DNA of 12,824 bases, taken from NCBI GenBank assembly GCA_034436235.1, contig DAOTWB010000028.1, forward strand, positions 1 to 12,824, written 5' to 3'. Source of the stretch: CP2-2F sp034436235 (GTDB lineage Bacteria > Chloroflexota > Anaerolineae > Aggregatilineales > UBA2796). Shown here one piece after another: positions 1 to 7,540 of this stretch (positions are counted from its first letter, which is position 1; each line of letters begins with the position of its first letter). Below the pieces are notes generated by a model. That model saw only the letters and a program-made list of their open reading frames with translations, did no database searches and was not told where the DNA came from. A program made the position numbers and the translations under genes.

Positions 1-111
1 TATCAGACGGCAGGCGCTTTTGCGCAGGCGTATGCCGATGCAGCGCGCCAAGTGGGACGCGAGCGCTGCGCGATGCAATATTACGTCGGCGAGCCGCGTC
101 ACATCCGTTAG
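1..111 (+). CDS. C-terminal end of an unidentified protein (partial, 5' end outside window)
   Basis: Frame 1 is open from the first base to a TAG at 109-111, giving the last 36 residues of a protein that begins left of the window. The tail is alanine- and arginine-rich, with QVGRER and a terminal YYVGEPRHIR, and has no motif I recognise. The reading looks real because it ends exactly against the converging kinase gene: its TAG overlaps the kinase TAA (108-110, complement), a tight tail-to-tail arrangement with no room for a terminator between them. It could also be a chance open frame, since 36 codons is short in GC-rich DNA. No function is assigned. Confidence 0.5.
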   Translation, partial: YQTAGAFAQAYADAARQVGRERCAMQYYVGEPRHIR

Positions 112-1181
112 CGCGTCAGCAAGAAGACGATCAGCGCCGTCAACAACACTGCCAAAACGCCGAGTGCGATCGACAGCGGACGCTGCCAGTTGGCGCGCAC
201 CTGCGCCGATGACAGCGCATCGCGCACGACCGTCTGCGCAGCGAGCGACTCAGGACGCCGCAGCTGTGTCGGCTGCTCATTCAACTCGCTCAGGATGCCG
301 CTGCCGCTCTTGACAGGCTTCAAAACAATGCTCGGGCGCTCACCGTGCGGCGGATTCCAGCGCTGCTCGGCTTCGCTCAGGCGCTCTACTGCTGCTTGGA
401 ACAGTTGTGCGAACTCGCCCGCCGATTGTGGACGCTCGGCAGGCGCTTTGCGCAACGCGCACAAGACTGCCTCGTCTAGCGCAGGCGGCACGCTGTTCAG
501 TTGGCTGGGCGCAGGCGGAATGGCGCGCCGATGCAAATAGAAGTAATCTATCGTGCGCTCTGCCGCAAACGGACGATGTCCGCTCAGCATCTCGCACAGC
601 AGCACGCCAAGCGCGTAGACATCCGTGCGCACGTCGGCAGGCGCGCCGTCCGCCAGCTCAGGCGCCATATAAGGCGGCGTGCCGAAAGTGAGCTGCGCCT
701 CAGTGTACCTGCCGATGGATTTCGTCAAGCCGAAATCCGCCAGATACACCTGACCGCGACCGTCTAACATCAAATTGGAAGGCTTCAGATCGCAGTGAAT
801 GTAGCCGAGACTGTGTGCGTAGTCCAGCGCATGCGCAAGCTGAGTGAGCGCTTGGGCTGCCTCGCGCGGCGAATACAAGCGCACGCTCAGCCGATCTGCC
901 ACTGTGTTCTCGAAGTACGGCATCACAAGGTAAGCCAACTGCGGCGAGAGATGATAATCGTACAGCGGCACGATGTACGGATGCTGCAATTGCTGCATGG
1001 CGCGTATCTCGCGCTCGAAGAGCGCTAAGCCGTTCATATCGGCTGAGAGCTGCAGCACTTTGACCGCTACCATGCGCTCGTTCTGCTGATGCTGGCAGCG
1101 ATACACGCGCGCCATGCCACCTTTGCCGATCAGCCCTAGCACGCGGTACTCGCCTAACGTTTTCGGTTTTGTCTCATCCAC
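108..1181 (-). CDS. membrane-anchored eukaryotic-type Ser/Thr protein kinase (PknB/Hanks type)
   Basis: 357 residues, GTG start. It transfers phosphate from ATP to Ser/Thr of target proteins at the inner face of the membrane. Visible kinase landmarks in order: glycine-rich loop GKGGMARVY (19-27), VAVKV lysine (K41), alpha-C glutamate in FEREI (E58), catalytic loop HCDLKPSN (129-136; base D131, K133, N136), DFG (149-151), activation segment with GTPPYMAPE (167-175) and the structural Asp in RTDVYALG (D187). The catalytic domain ends near 265. It is followed by a ~65-residue polar linker and one C-terminal membrane helix (about 336-355) ending in Arg, so the kinase domain is cytoplasmic. There are no extracellular PASTA repeats, unlike PknB, so any signal must come through the linker or partners. 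The loop has Cys where RD kinases have Arg. The start is supported by GAGGA 9 nt upstream. The specific pathway is unknown; FHA proteins elsewhere in the window are possible phospho-readers. Confidence 0.93.
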   Translation of the reverse strand: MDETKPKTLGEYRVLGLIGKGGMARVYRCQHQQNERMVAVKVLQLSADMNGLALFEREIRAMQQLQHPYIVPLYDYHLSPQLAYLVMPYFENTVADRLSVRLYSPREAAQALTQLAHALDYAHSLGYIHCDLKPSNLMLDGRGQVYLADFGLTKSIGRYTEAQLTFGTPPYMAPELADGAPADVRTDVYALGVLLCEMLSGHRPFAAERTIDYFYLHRRAIPPAPSQLNSVPPALDEAVLCALRKAPAERPQSAGEFAQLFQAAVERLSEAEQRWNPPHGERPSIVLKPVKSGSGILSELNEQPTQLRRPESLAAQTVVRDALSSAQVRANWQRPLSIALGVLAVLLTALIVFLLTR

Positions 1182-1190
1182 AGCCGACCG

Positions 1191-1195
1191 TCCTC
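1191..1195 (-). promoter_or_regulatory. ribosome binding site for the kinase GTG start
   Basis: On the minus strand GAGGA lies 9 nt upstream of the GTG at 1181-1179. This supports the rare GTG start over a downstream ATG, since the residues after it lead directly into the kinase domain. Confidence 0.6.
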
Positions 1196-1207
1196 GACTC
1201 GATGTTC

Positions 1208-1213
1208 ATTATA
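1208..1213 (-). promoter_or_regulatory. -10 element (TATAAT) for the kinase gene
   Basis: A perfect TATAAT on the minus strand lies 26 nt from the GTG start, giving a predicted leader of about 20 nt that includes the GAGGA site. No good -35 hexamer is visible 16-18 bp upstream, so the promoter is proposed on the -10 alone. Confidence 0.4.
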
Positions 1214-1255
1214 GCCGCGATCCGTCTTTTGGCGCATGTCCGCTCGCCTGCGCTT

Positions 1256-1263
1256 GGTATACT
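1256..1263 (+). promoter_or_regulatory. extended -10 element (TGGTATACT) for the aldo/keto reductase gene
   Basis: TATACT at 1258-1263 is preceded by TGG (from the T at 1255), the extended -10 pattern, about 39 nt upstream of the ATG. The -35 position is poor, as is common for extended -10 promoters. It and the kinase -10 are divergent within a 121-bp gap, so the two genes probably have separate, back-to-back promoters. Confidence 0.4.
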
Positions 1264-1302
1264 CAGAGCGTCACTTCACTTCGCTGAAAGGTCTTTTTGA
1301 GC

Positions 1303-2277
1303 ATGGAGTATCGCAAACTGGGACGGACAGGCTTGAAGGTCAGCGTGTTGTGTCTTGGCACAATGACCTTCCGCTGGACAAGCTCTGAGGAAGATTCCTT
1401 GCGCGTGCTGGATCGCTTCTGGGATGACGGCGGCAATTTCATTGATACAGCGGATATCTATAGCCGCTGGGCAGAAGGCAATCCGGGCGGCGTGGCGGAG
1501 ACGATCATCGGGCATTGGCTGCAAGGCAAGCCGCGCGATCAGATCGTCCTCGCCACCAAAGTGCGCGGCAGGATGTGGGACGGTCCGAACGGCGAAGGGC
1601 TGAGCCGTCAGCACATCATGGCAGCCGTTGAACACAGCCTGCGTCGCCTGCGAACTGACTACATTGATCTCTACCAAGCGCACTGGCCCGATTGGGATAC
1701 GCCGCAAGAAGAGACCTTGCGCGCCTTCGACGATCTGGTGCATCAAGGCAAGGTGCGCTACATCGGCGCCAGCAATTTCAAGGCGTGGTACCTGTGCAAG
1801 GCGCTCTGGCTGAGCGATAAGCACAACTTAGCGCGCTACGAATGCATTCAACCGCACTTCCACTTGCTGAATCGGCGCGAGGTGGAGCCTGAGCTGGCGC
1901 AGCTGTGCCTTGAGGAAGGTATCGCCGTCATTCCATACAGTCCATTGGCAGGCGGCTTCCTGACGGGCAAATATACGCGCGAAGGCGGCGTGCCTGAAGG
2001 CAGCCGCGGCGGCGGCGCGGCGCGCTGGATGACCGAGCAAGGCTTCGCCGTGATTGAAGCGCTGCGCGAGATGGGCGCCGCGCGCGGCAAGAGCATCGCG
2101 CAGATGGCATTGGCTTGGCAGTTCAGCCTGTCGTTCATCACCGCGCCGATTGTAGGCGCTAACACGGTCGCGCAGCTTGAGGAGTCGCTTGGTGCGCTTG
2201 GCGAGCGGCTGACCGAAGAAGAGATGCAACGCCTTGACGACTTGACAGGCGTCAGCCGAGATTACAAGGCGCGTTGA
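1303..2277 (+). CDS. aldo/keto reductase family oxidoreductase
   Basis: 324 residues from the ATG at 1303. The family uses NADPH in a TIM barrel to reduce aldehydes and ketones; the substrate here cannot be told. The N-terminus EYRKLGRTGLKVS is the usual start of this family. The catalytic tetrad is visible as D48 and Y53 (FIDTADIYS), K86 (LATKV) and H127 (QAHWPD). Cofactor-side motifs are GASNF (155-159), PYSPLAGGFLTGKY (211-224) and IVGANT (283-288). Length is normal. A TTG two codons upstream (1297) is an alternative start; AAAGG at 1287-1291 sits 11 nt before the ATG but only 5 nt before the TTG, so ATG is preferred. It is a single-gene unit, divergent from the kinase and convergent with the permease operon, with a hairpin just after its stop. 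A cytoplasmic housekeeping or detoxification role is likely. Confidence 0.93.
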   Translation: MEYRKLGRTGLKVSVLCLGTMTFRWTSSEEDSLRVLDRFWDDGGNFIDTADIYSRWAEGNPGGVAETIIGHWLQGKPRDQIVLATKVRGRMWDGPNGEGLSRQHIMAAVEHSLRRLRTDYIDLYQAHWPDWDTPQEETLRAFDDLVHQGKVRYIGASNFKAWYLCKALWLSDKHNLARYECIQPHFHLLNRREVEPELAQLCLEEGIAVIPYSPLAGGFLTGKYTREGGVPEGSRGGGAARWMTEQGFAVIEALREMGAARGKSIAQMALAWQFSLSFITAPIVGANTVAQLEESLGALGERLTEEEMQRLDDLTGVSRDYKAR

Positions 2278-2287
2278 GCGCAGCGCG

Positions 2288-2316
2288 TGGCGCGATCCGT
2301 GCAGCAGATCGCGCCA
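2288..2316. terminator. stem-loop between convergent genes, candidate bidirectional terminator
   Basis: Perfect 10-bp stem, TGGCGCGATC (2288-2297) pairing with GATCGCGCCA (2307-2316), with a 9-nt loop. It starts 10 bases after the aldo/keto reductase stop and ends 21 bases before the permease stop. On the + strand it is followed by TCTCACATTTT, a weak U-run; no U-run follows on the minus strand. Position between two converging stops supports a termination role. Confidence 0.6.
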
Positions 2317-2337
2317 TCTCACATTTTCAGCGCGCTC

Positions 2338-3882
2338 TCAGCGCTTCAAAGTTGGATCAAAAGCGTCGCGCAGTCCATCGCCGATGATGTACAGGCACAA
2401 CACCGTGATGCTGATCATCAAGCCAGGGAAGATGACCAGATGCACGCCTTTGGTGAAGAAGGTCTGCGCGTTCGAGAGCATGTTGCCCCAGCTGGCAGCT
2501 GGCGGCTTGATGCCGAAGCCGAGGAAGCTGAGCGCCGACTCGACCAAGATCAAGTTGCCAATGTCCAGCGCCAGCGCCACGATCACCACTGAGAGCAAGT
2601 TTGGCAGCACATGCACGAACATGATACGGCTGACAGGCGCGCCGATCGCGCGTGCGCTGACGATGTACTCGCGCGCGCGGATCGAGAGCGTCTCGCCGCG
2701 CACCAGACGGCAAATGCCGAACCAGCCCAAAAAGCCTAGCACCAAGACCAGCACTTCAGGTCCGGGATTGAGCAGCGCCACCAAGATCAGCAGGATGAGC
2801 AATGTCGGCAGAGAGCTGATCGTGGCGATGGTCAAGTTGACCACATCGTCAATCAATCCGCCGTAGAAACCTGCGATGATGCCGATGCTGACGCCGATCA
2901 AGATCGAGATGATCGCGGCGGCAAAAGCAATGCTCAGCGAAATCTGCCCTGCGTAGAGCAAGCGCGCCAGATGGTCGCGTCCCAGATCGTCCGTGCCAAG
3001 CACGTACGTGCGCGCGTCCATCGCCGAGACACCTGTGGTGAACAAGCCGCGCTCTACCACTGTGGAGCCATCTTCGCCGAATTTGATCTCAGGGATGCGC
3101 ACCTGATCCAAGATGCGCACATTGACCGCGCGCGGCGCGCTCAGCGAGGTGTGAATCACGTGCAGACGCGCCGTCTCTTCAGCCAAATCGCGGCTGTTCA
3201 CGCTGAACGCCTTCGCCTGCAGCGCCGCCTCGCCTTCGCCTTCCAAACGTCCGAACAAGACCGCTGTGGTGAGCGTCTCAGGCGCGATCTCCACGTCGAG
3301 CGTCGCCAACACGTCGCCTTCAGTGCTCGTGCCGCGTCGGAAGGTCAGCGTATGCTTGCCGACGGGAATTTCGAGCAGATTGCTGATGCTGTTGACGCCA
3401 ACGCGCGCCGCGAATGGGCGCGTCTGATCGTCCAAGAAGACTGAGAAGCTGGGCGCCCCAAAGCTGGCGTGCGCCACGAACATATTCGCCATGCCTTCTT
3501 TGGTGGTCAGTTGGCGCGCTTGCACTTCCACGTGCGCCTCGCCGACCTCACGTCCGCCGGCGCCGCGGTCAAACATCACCACCACGTTCAAGCCTTGCGA
3601 GCGGTAGCGATGATCGGGCAGGTAGACCAAGCGCGCCGTGCCGCCGGGCGGCAAAAAGGCGTTGTTCGGATCAGTGCGCGAGTAGCTGACATTCAAGATG
3701 TTCTGCTCGATGACAGGCGCGAAGATCGCCAGCAGCACCAAGATCAAGACGACCGCCATCGCGATCAAGGTCAGCGTATCGCGGCGCAAGCGACGCAACG
3801 CCAATTGCAAGAGCGAGAGTCCTGCGTAATACTTCTCGTCTTCTTGATCTTTCAGTTTGACGACACCTGTACGTACTGCCAT
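2338..3882 (-). CDS. DppC/OppC-family ABC transporter permease with a large DUF4397-like extracytoplasmic insert
   Basis: 514 residues; members are usually about 280-310. The first 60 residues hold the OppC N-terminal segment and TM1 (about 37-57). The conserved joint LGTDDLGRDHLARLLYAG (295-312) and five further membrane helices follow, with the ATPase-contact EAA-type loop around REYIVSARAIGAP...HVLP (404-427) and the usual C-terminus GDGLRDAFDPTLK. Between residues about 82 and 291 lies an extra soluble region that the positive-inside rule places outside the membrane. Within it, VAHASFGAPSFSVFLDD (136-152), LLEIPVGKHTLTFRRG (169-184) and a second VIHTSLSAPRAVNVRILD (243-260) match the HAS-PxAPxxDVY / lpaGxytv pattern of DUF4397. 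It is the second gene of a two-gene operon with the DppB-type permease. It probably imports peptides or another solute; the insert may dock a binding protein or wall component (inference). Confidence 0.9.
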   Translation of the reverse strand: MAVRTGVVKLKDQEDEKYYAGLSLLQLALRRLRRDTLTLIAMAVVLILVLLAIFAPVIEQNILNVSYSRTDPNNAFLPPGGTARLVYLPDHRYRSQGLNVVVMFDRGAGGREVGEAHVEVQARQLTTKEGMANMFVAHASFGAPSFSVFLDDQTRPFAARVGVNSISNLLEIPVGKHTLTFRRGTSTEGDVLATLDVEIAPETLTTAVLFGRLEGEGEAALQAKAFSVNSRDLAEETARLHVIHTSLSAPRAVNVRILDQVRIPEIKFGEDGSTVVERGLFTTGVSAMDARTYVLGTDDLGRDHLARLLYAGQISLSIAFAAAIISILIGVSIGIIAGFYGGLIDDVVNLTIATISSLPTLLILLILVALLNPGPEVLVLVLGFLGWFGICRLVRGETLSIRAREYIVSARAIGAPVSRIMFVHVLPNLLSVVIVALALDIGNLILVESALSFLGFGIKPPAASWGNMLSNAQTFFTKGVHLVIFPGLMISITVLCLYIIGDGLRDAFDPTLKR

Positions 3883-3891
3883 TTCCGTAAA

Positions 3892-3897
3892 TCCTTT
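3892..3897 (-). promoter_or_regulatory. ribosome binding site of the DppC-type gene, overlapping the upstream stop
   Basis: AAAGGA on the minus strand overlaps the TAA of the DppB-type gene (3898-3896) and lies 9 nt before the ATG at 3882. This arrangement suggests translational coupling of the two permeases, consistent with a heterodimeric membrane channel made in equal amounts. Confidence 0.6.
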
Positions 3898-4936
3898 AAT
3901 TGAAGCGAATGCGCGGATCGATCAGCGCGTACAGAATATCGGAGATGATGAAGCCCAGGATGGTCGCCACTGCTGAGAAAACCGTGACCGCCATGATCAT
4001 CGGATAATCGAGCGCCGTCAGCGATTGTAAGGTCAGGCGACCGATGCCGGGCCACGAGAAAATCTGCTCTGTGATGAACGCGCCGCCCCAGACTCCTGCA
4101 ATAGCCGGCCCGAGAAAGGTGGCGAGCGGAATCAGCGCGTTGCGCGCGCCGTGCGCAAACCACACCGTCCGATCTTTCAAGCCTTTGGCGCGCGCCGTGC
4201 GGATGTAATCCTGCCCGATCACATCCAGCATCGAGGCGCGCAAGTAGCGCGAGTAGCCCGCCAAGCCGCCGCCGCCCAACACGACCATCGGCAGGATCAA
4301 ATGGTTCAGCCGCTCGTGCAACGGCGGACAAGTTGCCAAGGTCGTCGGGCAGCGGCTGCCCATCGGCAGCAAGCCTCTGCCGTCCGGACCTTTGATGATC
4401 ACGCCAAAGAGCAAGATCAGCATCAACCCTAGCCAGAAGTTCGGCACTGCGTTGATGATGACCGCCAAGACGCGCATACTATTATCGAATAGGCTGCCGC
4501 GCACCACTGCCGAGAGAATGCCAATCGGCACGCCCAAGAGCAGCGCGAAGAGCAGCGCCGAGATGCCCAGCTCAAGCGTCGCGCCCAGCCGCTCGGCAAA
4601 CAGGTCCAACACGCGCCGATTCGCCACAAAGGAATAGCCGAAATCGAGGCGCAGAATGCCCAAGCGGTTGCCCGGCTTCAGCTCGCCGCTGTTATCGCGG
4701 ATGCGCCATTCCCAGTCATCGCCGATCAGCCAACGCAAGTACTGGATCGGCCACGGATCGTTCACGCCCAGCTGCTCTGCAATGCGCACCCGATCTTGCG
4801 GCGTCAAATTCGGATCCAACAGCAGGCTCGCCGTCGGACCGCCTGGCGCCAGCGAGACGATCATGAACGAGAGAACCGTGATCAGGAAGAGCGTGGGAAT
4901 CGCCTGCACGAAACGACGTGCAATATACTTTGCCAT
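3896..4936 (-). CDS. DppB/OppB-family ABC transporter permease
   Basis: 346 residues with the standard layout: N-terminal MAKYIARRFVQAIPTLFLITVLSF carrying TM1 (about 11-30, written in two parts here as a positive start plus helix), a periplasmic region to about 115, and five more helices. The EAA-type cytoplasmic loop that contacts the ATPase is QDYIRTARAKGL...ARNALIP (242-270). The family-typical EQIFSWPGIG (290-299) and C-terminal LYALIDPRIRF follow. Residues 192-204 form an external loop with two Cys (196, 203) that could pair. It forms the membrane channel with the DppC-type protein encoded 13 bp downstream. No substrate-binding protein or DppD/DppF ATPase gene lies next to it, so those must be elsewhere. 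ATG start; the best upstream match AAAGGA is about 14 nt away, longer than usual. Substrate unknown, probably oligopeptide or a related solute. Confidence 0.92.
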   Translation of the reverse strand: MAKYIARRFVQAIPTLFLITVLSFMIVSLAPGGPTASLLLDPNLTPQDRVRIAEQLGVNDPWPIQYLRWLIGDDWEWRIRDNSGELKPGNRLGILRLDFGYSFVANRRVLDLFAERLGATLELGISALLFALLLGVPIGILSAVVRGSLFDNSMRVLAVIINAVPNFWLGLMLILLFGVIIKGPDGRGLLPMGSRCPTTLATCPPLHERLNHLILPMVVLGGGGLAGYSRYLRASMLDVIGQDYIRTARAKGLKDRTVWFAHGARNALIPLATFLGPAIAGVWGGAFITEQIFSWPGIGRLTLQSLTALDYPMIMAVTVFSAVATILGFIISDILYALIDPRIRFN

Positions 4937-4987
4937 GCCTTAAGGTGAAGTCCTTTCAGCCCTAACTTAACGTGCTTTTTATGATAT

Positions 4988-5015
4988 CTTGTACAGTGCC
5001 AGAATACCACGTCAA
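4988..5015 (-). promoter_or_regulatory. candidate promoter of the permease operon
   Basis: On the minus strand TTGACG (5015-5010) and TACAAG (4993-4988) are separated by 16 bp, about 52 nt before the ATG of the DppB-type gene. The -35 is good and the -10 matches 4 of 6. It lies in the only untranscribed-looking gap (4937-5094), just past the hairpin of the protease gene. Confidence 0.4.
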
Positions 5016-5035
5016 TGTGCAGCCTGCCAATAGAC

Positions 5036-5064
5036 GGCGCTCAGACCGCTGCGATCTGAGCGCC
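5036..5064 (-). terminator. stem-loop downstream of the subtilase gene, candidate terminator
   Basis: Perfect 10-bp stem GGCGCTCAGA (5036-5045) with TCTGAGCGCC (5055-5064) and a 9-nt loop, 30 bases past the subtilase stop. There is no U-run after it in the direction of transcription, so it is either a Rho-dependent or U-less terminator, or an RNA-end stabiliser. It separates the protease operon from the permease promoter. Confidence 0.5.
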
Positions 5065-5085
5065 ATCAGCCTGTGATCTACATCT

Positions 5086-5099
5086 GTTGAGCGCTCAAC
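5086..5099. repeat. 14-bp perfect palindrome across the subtilase stop codon
   Basis: GTTGAGCGCTCAAC reads the same on both strands and contains the TGA stop (5097-5095, minus). It may be a chance product of a GCGC-rich genome, or a second element of the 3'-end structure. Confidence 0.35.
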
Positions 5100-7506
5100 G
5101 GCGCAGGCGCAGTGTCACTGGCTCGCTTGTGCCGAGCAGCGGCGCGTCATCCTCATTGGTCAGATCGTAGATGGCGATGAAGAACTGAATGCGCGACTCG
5201 GTCACATTGCGGAAAGCAGTGTTCGGAATGAACAAACTCACGCCTTCGAAGCGGTTATTTCTGCCGCGCACTTGAACAAGGCGACCTGTGGCAATCGTAT
5301 CGAACAGCTCGTAGTCTTCCAACGCGGTAGGCAGCGCGTCGCCGTTCAGGTCTGTGAAGATCGCCACCACAGCCAGCTGCTTGCCTGTGAAGTTCTGCAG
5401 CGTGAAGGATGTGTTGATGTTCATGCCGACAATGCCGCGCACCTTGACGTTGAACTGCGTCTTCACGTCAGTCACTTCAGCCCTCACTTCGTCAGCGCCA
5501 AGCTCAGTCTCACCATCGCCCAGCACGTTGCCTTCATCAGGATTCACCTTGTCAGGCTGCGGCAGCATCAAGCGCCCTGCGCCATAGACGACGTCCGCGC
5601 CTTTATCGCCCAGATCGATCACGCTCTGCATCAGGAACGCTTTCAGCTGCGCGTTGCTCAAGCTCGGATTCGCCTGCAAGACGAGCGCAGCGGCGCCTGC
5701 CACCACAGGCGCCGCGCCCGATGTGCCGCTGAAGCCGCGATCGTAGCCTGGCACGATCTCATTGGTCGGCGCTGAGAGATCAGGCTTCAGCCGATCATCT
5801 TGCGTCGGACCCTGCGAGCTGTATTCTTCGATCTGGCGTCCGCGCAAGTCAGTCGCGCCGACGGTCAGCACGCCCGCCGAATCGCCGGGCGCAGCGATGC
5901 TGTACTGCGGCACTTTTGCCCAAGGCGCCAGCTCGCTATTCGGGATGATGATGTCAATGATGTTCTGCGCAGTGCCGCGCGTACGCGCCACTACGAGGTA
6001 ATAAATCTCGCCCGGACGGCTGCGGAAGCTGACGATCTGGAACGGGTAGTGATTGCGACGTCCGCGCCGCTGCTCAGCTGCCACAGCCACTTCGTTGCCG
6101 TCCTTATCCAGCACAACGAAGATGTATTCAGTGTTCTCGCCGCCTTGCCAGTTGCCATTCCAATTCATGGCGACTGTGGTGACGGGCGCGAAAGTCATGA
6201 AAGGCAGCACGTTGCGATCGCGGCTGTAGAAATGAATGCCTTTTTCGCCCGGATTGAACTTGAAGACCGTGTGCGATTGCGCGTAGTTGCCCGCTGAGTT
6301 GATCCACAGCGCGCCTGTGCGCCGCATGAACAGCTCCACCAGCTGCGCGCTGTACGACGAGCCGTCGCGCGGTCCAACCAACTGTGAGACCGAGTAGTTG
6401 ACCACTTGCACCTTGTTATCTTCCAGCCATTGCAGCACATTGGCAAAGCCTTGCGCGCTGTTATCTTCAAAGGCGAGGTAGAGTTCGGCATCCGGCGCCA
6501 CGCGATGCACCACTGCCGCCACCGCCGTCCCGTGATTCTCTTCCTGACGATCCATGCGATCAATCGAGATATTCGTCTTGACCGTCGCAGGCAGTTCCCT
6601 GCCCAGCAACCGCTTGACGCCGCCGAAACCTAAGTCCACAATGCCGACGCGCACGCCTTTGCCCGTGATGCCCGCCGCGTGCCAAGCGTCCGCGCCGATG
6701 GTCTGCGCGATTGGACTGTTGCCGCGCTGTAAGCGTAAGCCGCCCGTGACCGACGGAATGGGCAGCCGCCAACTGACCACATGCTCAGCGTTGCCCAGCG
6801 CCACCAAGTAAGCGAGCAACGAGCCGGGCGTCTGATACTGCGCCAAGAGCGCCAGCGGAATGCCGATCTCGACCTCTTCAGTGGTCAGGTCGAAGCCGTA
6901 GAAGCTGACGCCGAAGTTCTCTTCGAGGTCTTTGCGCAGCGCCTCAACATTGGCAGGATCGTCCACCAGCAAGTAGGCGACCAGCTCATCTTCTTCGTTG
7001 ATCAGGCGGCGCGTGCGCGCCAGCTCTTCCACCGCTTCCATGCCGCCCTGATCGAAAGCGATCAGCAGGTCGAGGTAGCTGAGCGGAATGTTCAGTTTCT
7101 CCAAAATGCCGCTATCTCTCAAAAACGTGGCGACGCCGGTTGCGCCGCGCGCATCGTAGATTTGGAAGATGCGGCGGTACAGCTCGGCAAGGTCAAGGTC
7201 GCCCAGGTCAAGCTCGCGCACTTGGTCAATGTAAGGCTTCAGGTCAGGGAATTGCGCGATCAGTTCGTCGAGCGTCGGCGGCGGTCTGAAGCTGGGCGGC
7301 GCGCCGCCGAAAGCATCGTCGGGCGGCTTCAGAGTCGGCACGGGCGGCGCAGGCGTCGGCGTCTCAGGCTCGATCTGAATGCCGCCTGGCGTCGGCGTGC
7401 CTTGCGCAGGCGGCTCTGCCGAGACATCGCTCGGCAAGCTCATGGACATGCCGAACAGCACGGCAATTGCCAGCAGCAGAGCGAGGAGTGCATTACGTTT
7501 CATCAT
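5095..7506 (-). CDS. secreted S8 family (subtilisin-like) serine protease
   Basis: 803 residues. Signal peptide: MMKR, a hydrophobic core at 6-19 and a VSA|E cleavage site near residue 30. Next come a Pro/Thr-rich linker (31-76) and an N-terminal region to about 250 that probably includes a propeptide-like inhibitor fold (ELVAYLLVDDP to VVSWRLPIP, 174-251). Catalytic residues: D291 (VGIVDLGFG), H325 (ENHGTAVA), oxyanion N407 (INSAGN) and S596 (FSGTSGAAPVVAGAAAL). About 115 residues between AGN and the next core strand (412-530) form an inserted beta-type domain (e.g. YIFVVLDKDGNEV, YYLVVARTRG). A C-terminal beta domain (about 670-803) lacks a membrane anchor or sorting signal. The protein should be exported and hydrolyse peptide bonds outside the cell; its target is unknown. 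AAAGGA is 6 nt before the first ATG (9 before the second, 7503). The gene starts 34 bp after the FHA-ABC gene ends, so they are probably co-transcribed. Confidence 0.93.
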   Translation of the reverse strand: MMKRNALLALLLAIAVLFGMSMSLPSDVSAEPPAQGTPTPGGIQIEPETPTPAPPVPTLKPPDDAFGGAPPSFRPPPTLDELIAQFPDLKPYIDQVRELDLGDLDLAELYRRIFQIYDARGATGVATFLRDSGILEKLNIPLSYLDLLIAFDQGGMEAVEELARTRRLINEEDELVAYLLVDDPANVEALRKDLEENFGVSFYGFDLTTEEVEIGIPLALLAQYQTPGSLLAYLVALGNAEHVVSWRLPIPSVTGGLRLQRGNSPIAQTIGADAWHAAGITGKGVRVGIVDLGFGGVKRLLGRELPATVKTNISIDRMDRQEENHGTAVAAVVHRVAPDAELYLAFEDNSAQGFANVLQWLEDNKVQVVNYSVSQLVGPRDGSSYSAQLVELFMRRTGALWINSAGNYAQSHTVFKFNPGEKGIHFYSRDRNVLPFMTFAPVTTVAMNWNGNWQGGENTEYIFVVLDKDGNEVAVAAEQRRGRRNHYPFQIVSFRSRPGEIYYLVVARTRGTAQNIIDIIIPNSELAPWAKVPQYSIAAPGDSAGVLTVGATDLRGRQIEEYSSQGPTQDDRLKPDLSAPTNEIVPGYDRGFSGTSGAAPVVAGAAALVLQANPSLSNAQLKAFLMQSVIDLGDKGADVVYGAGRLMLPQPDKVNPDEGNVLGDGETELGADEVRAEVTDVKTQFNVKVRGIVGMNINTSFTLQNFTGKQLAVVAIFTDLNGDALPTALEDYELFDTIATGRLVQVRGRNNRFEGVSLFIPNTAFRNVTESRIQFFIAIYDLTNEDDAPLLGTSEPVTLRLRR

Positions 7507-7540
7507 GCTCTATCCTTTCACAAGACGGCGCACGTGCGCA

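Noticed and set aside
108..1181. Inactive pseudokinase, because of HCD instead of HRD
   Set aside because: The catalytic Asp, Lys41, Asn136, DFG and APE are all present, so activity is expected.
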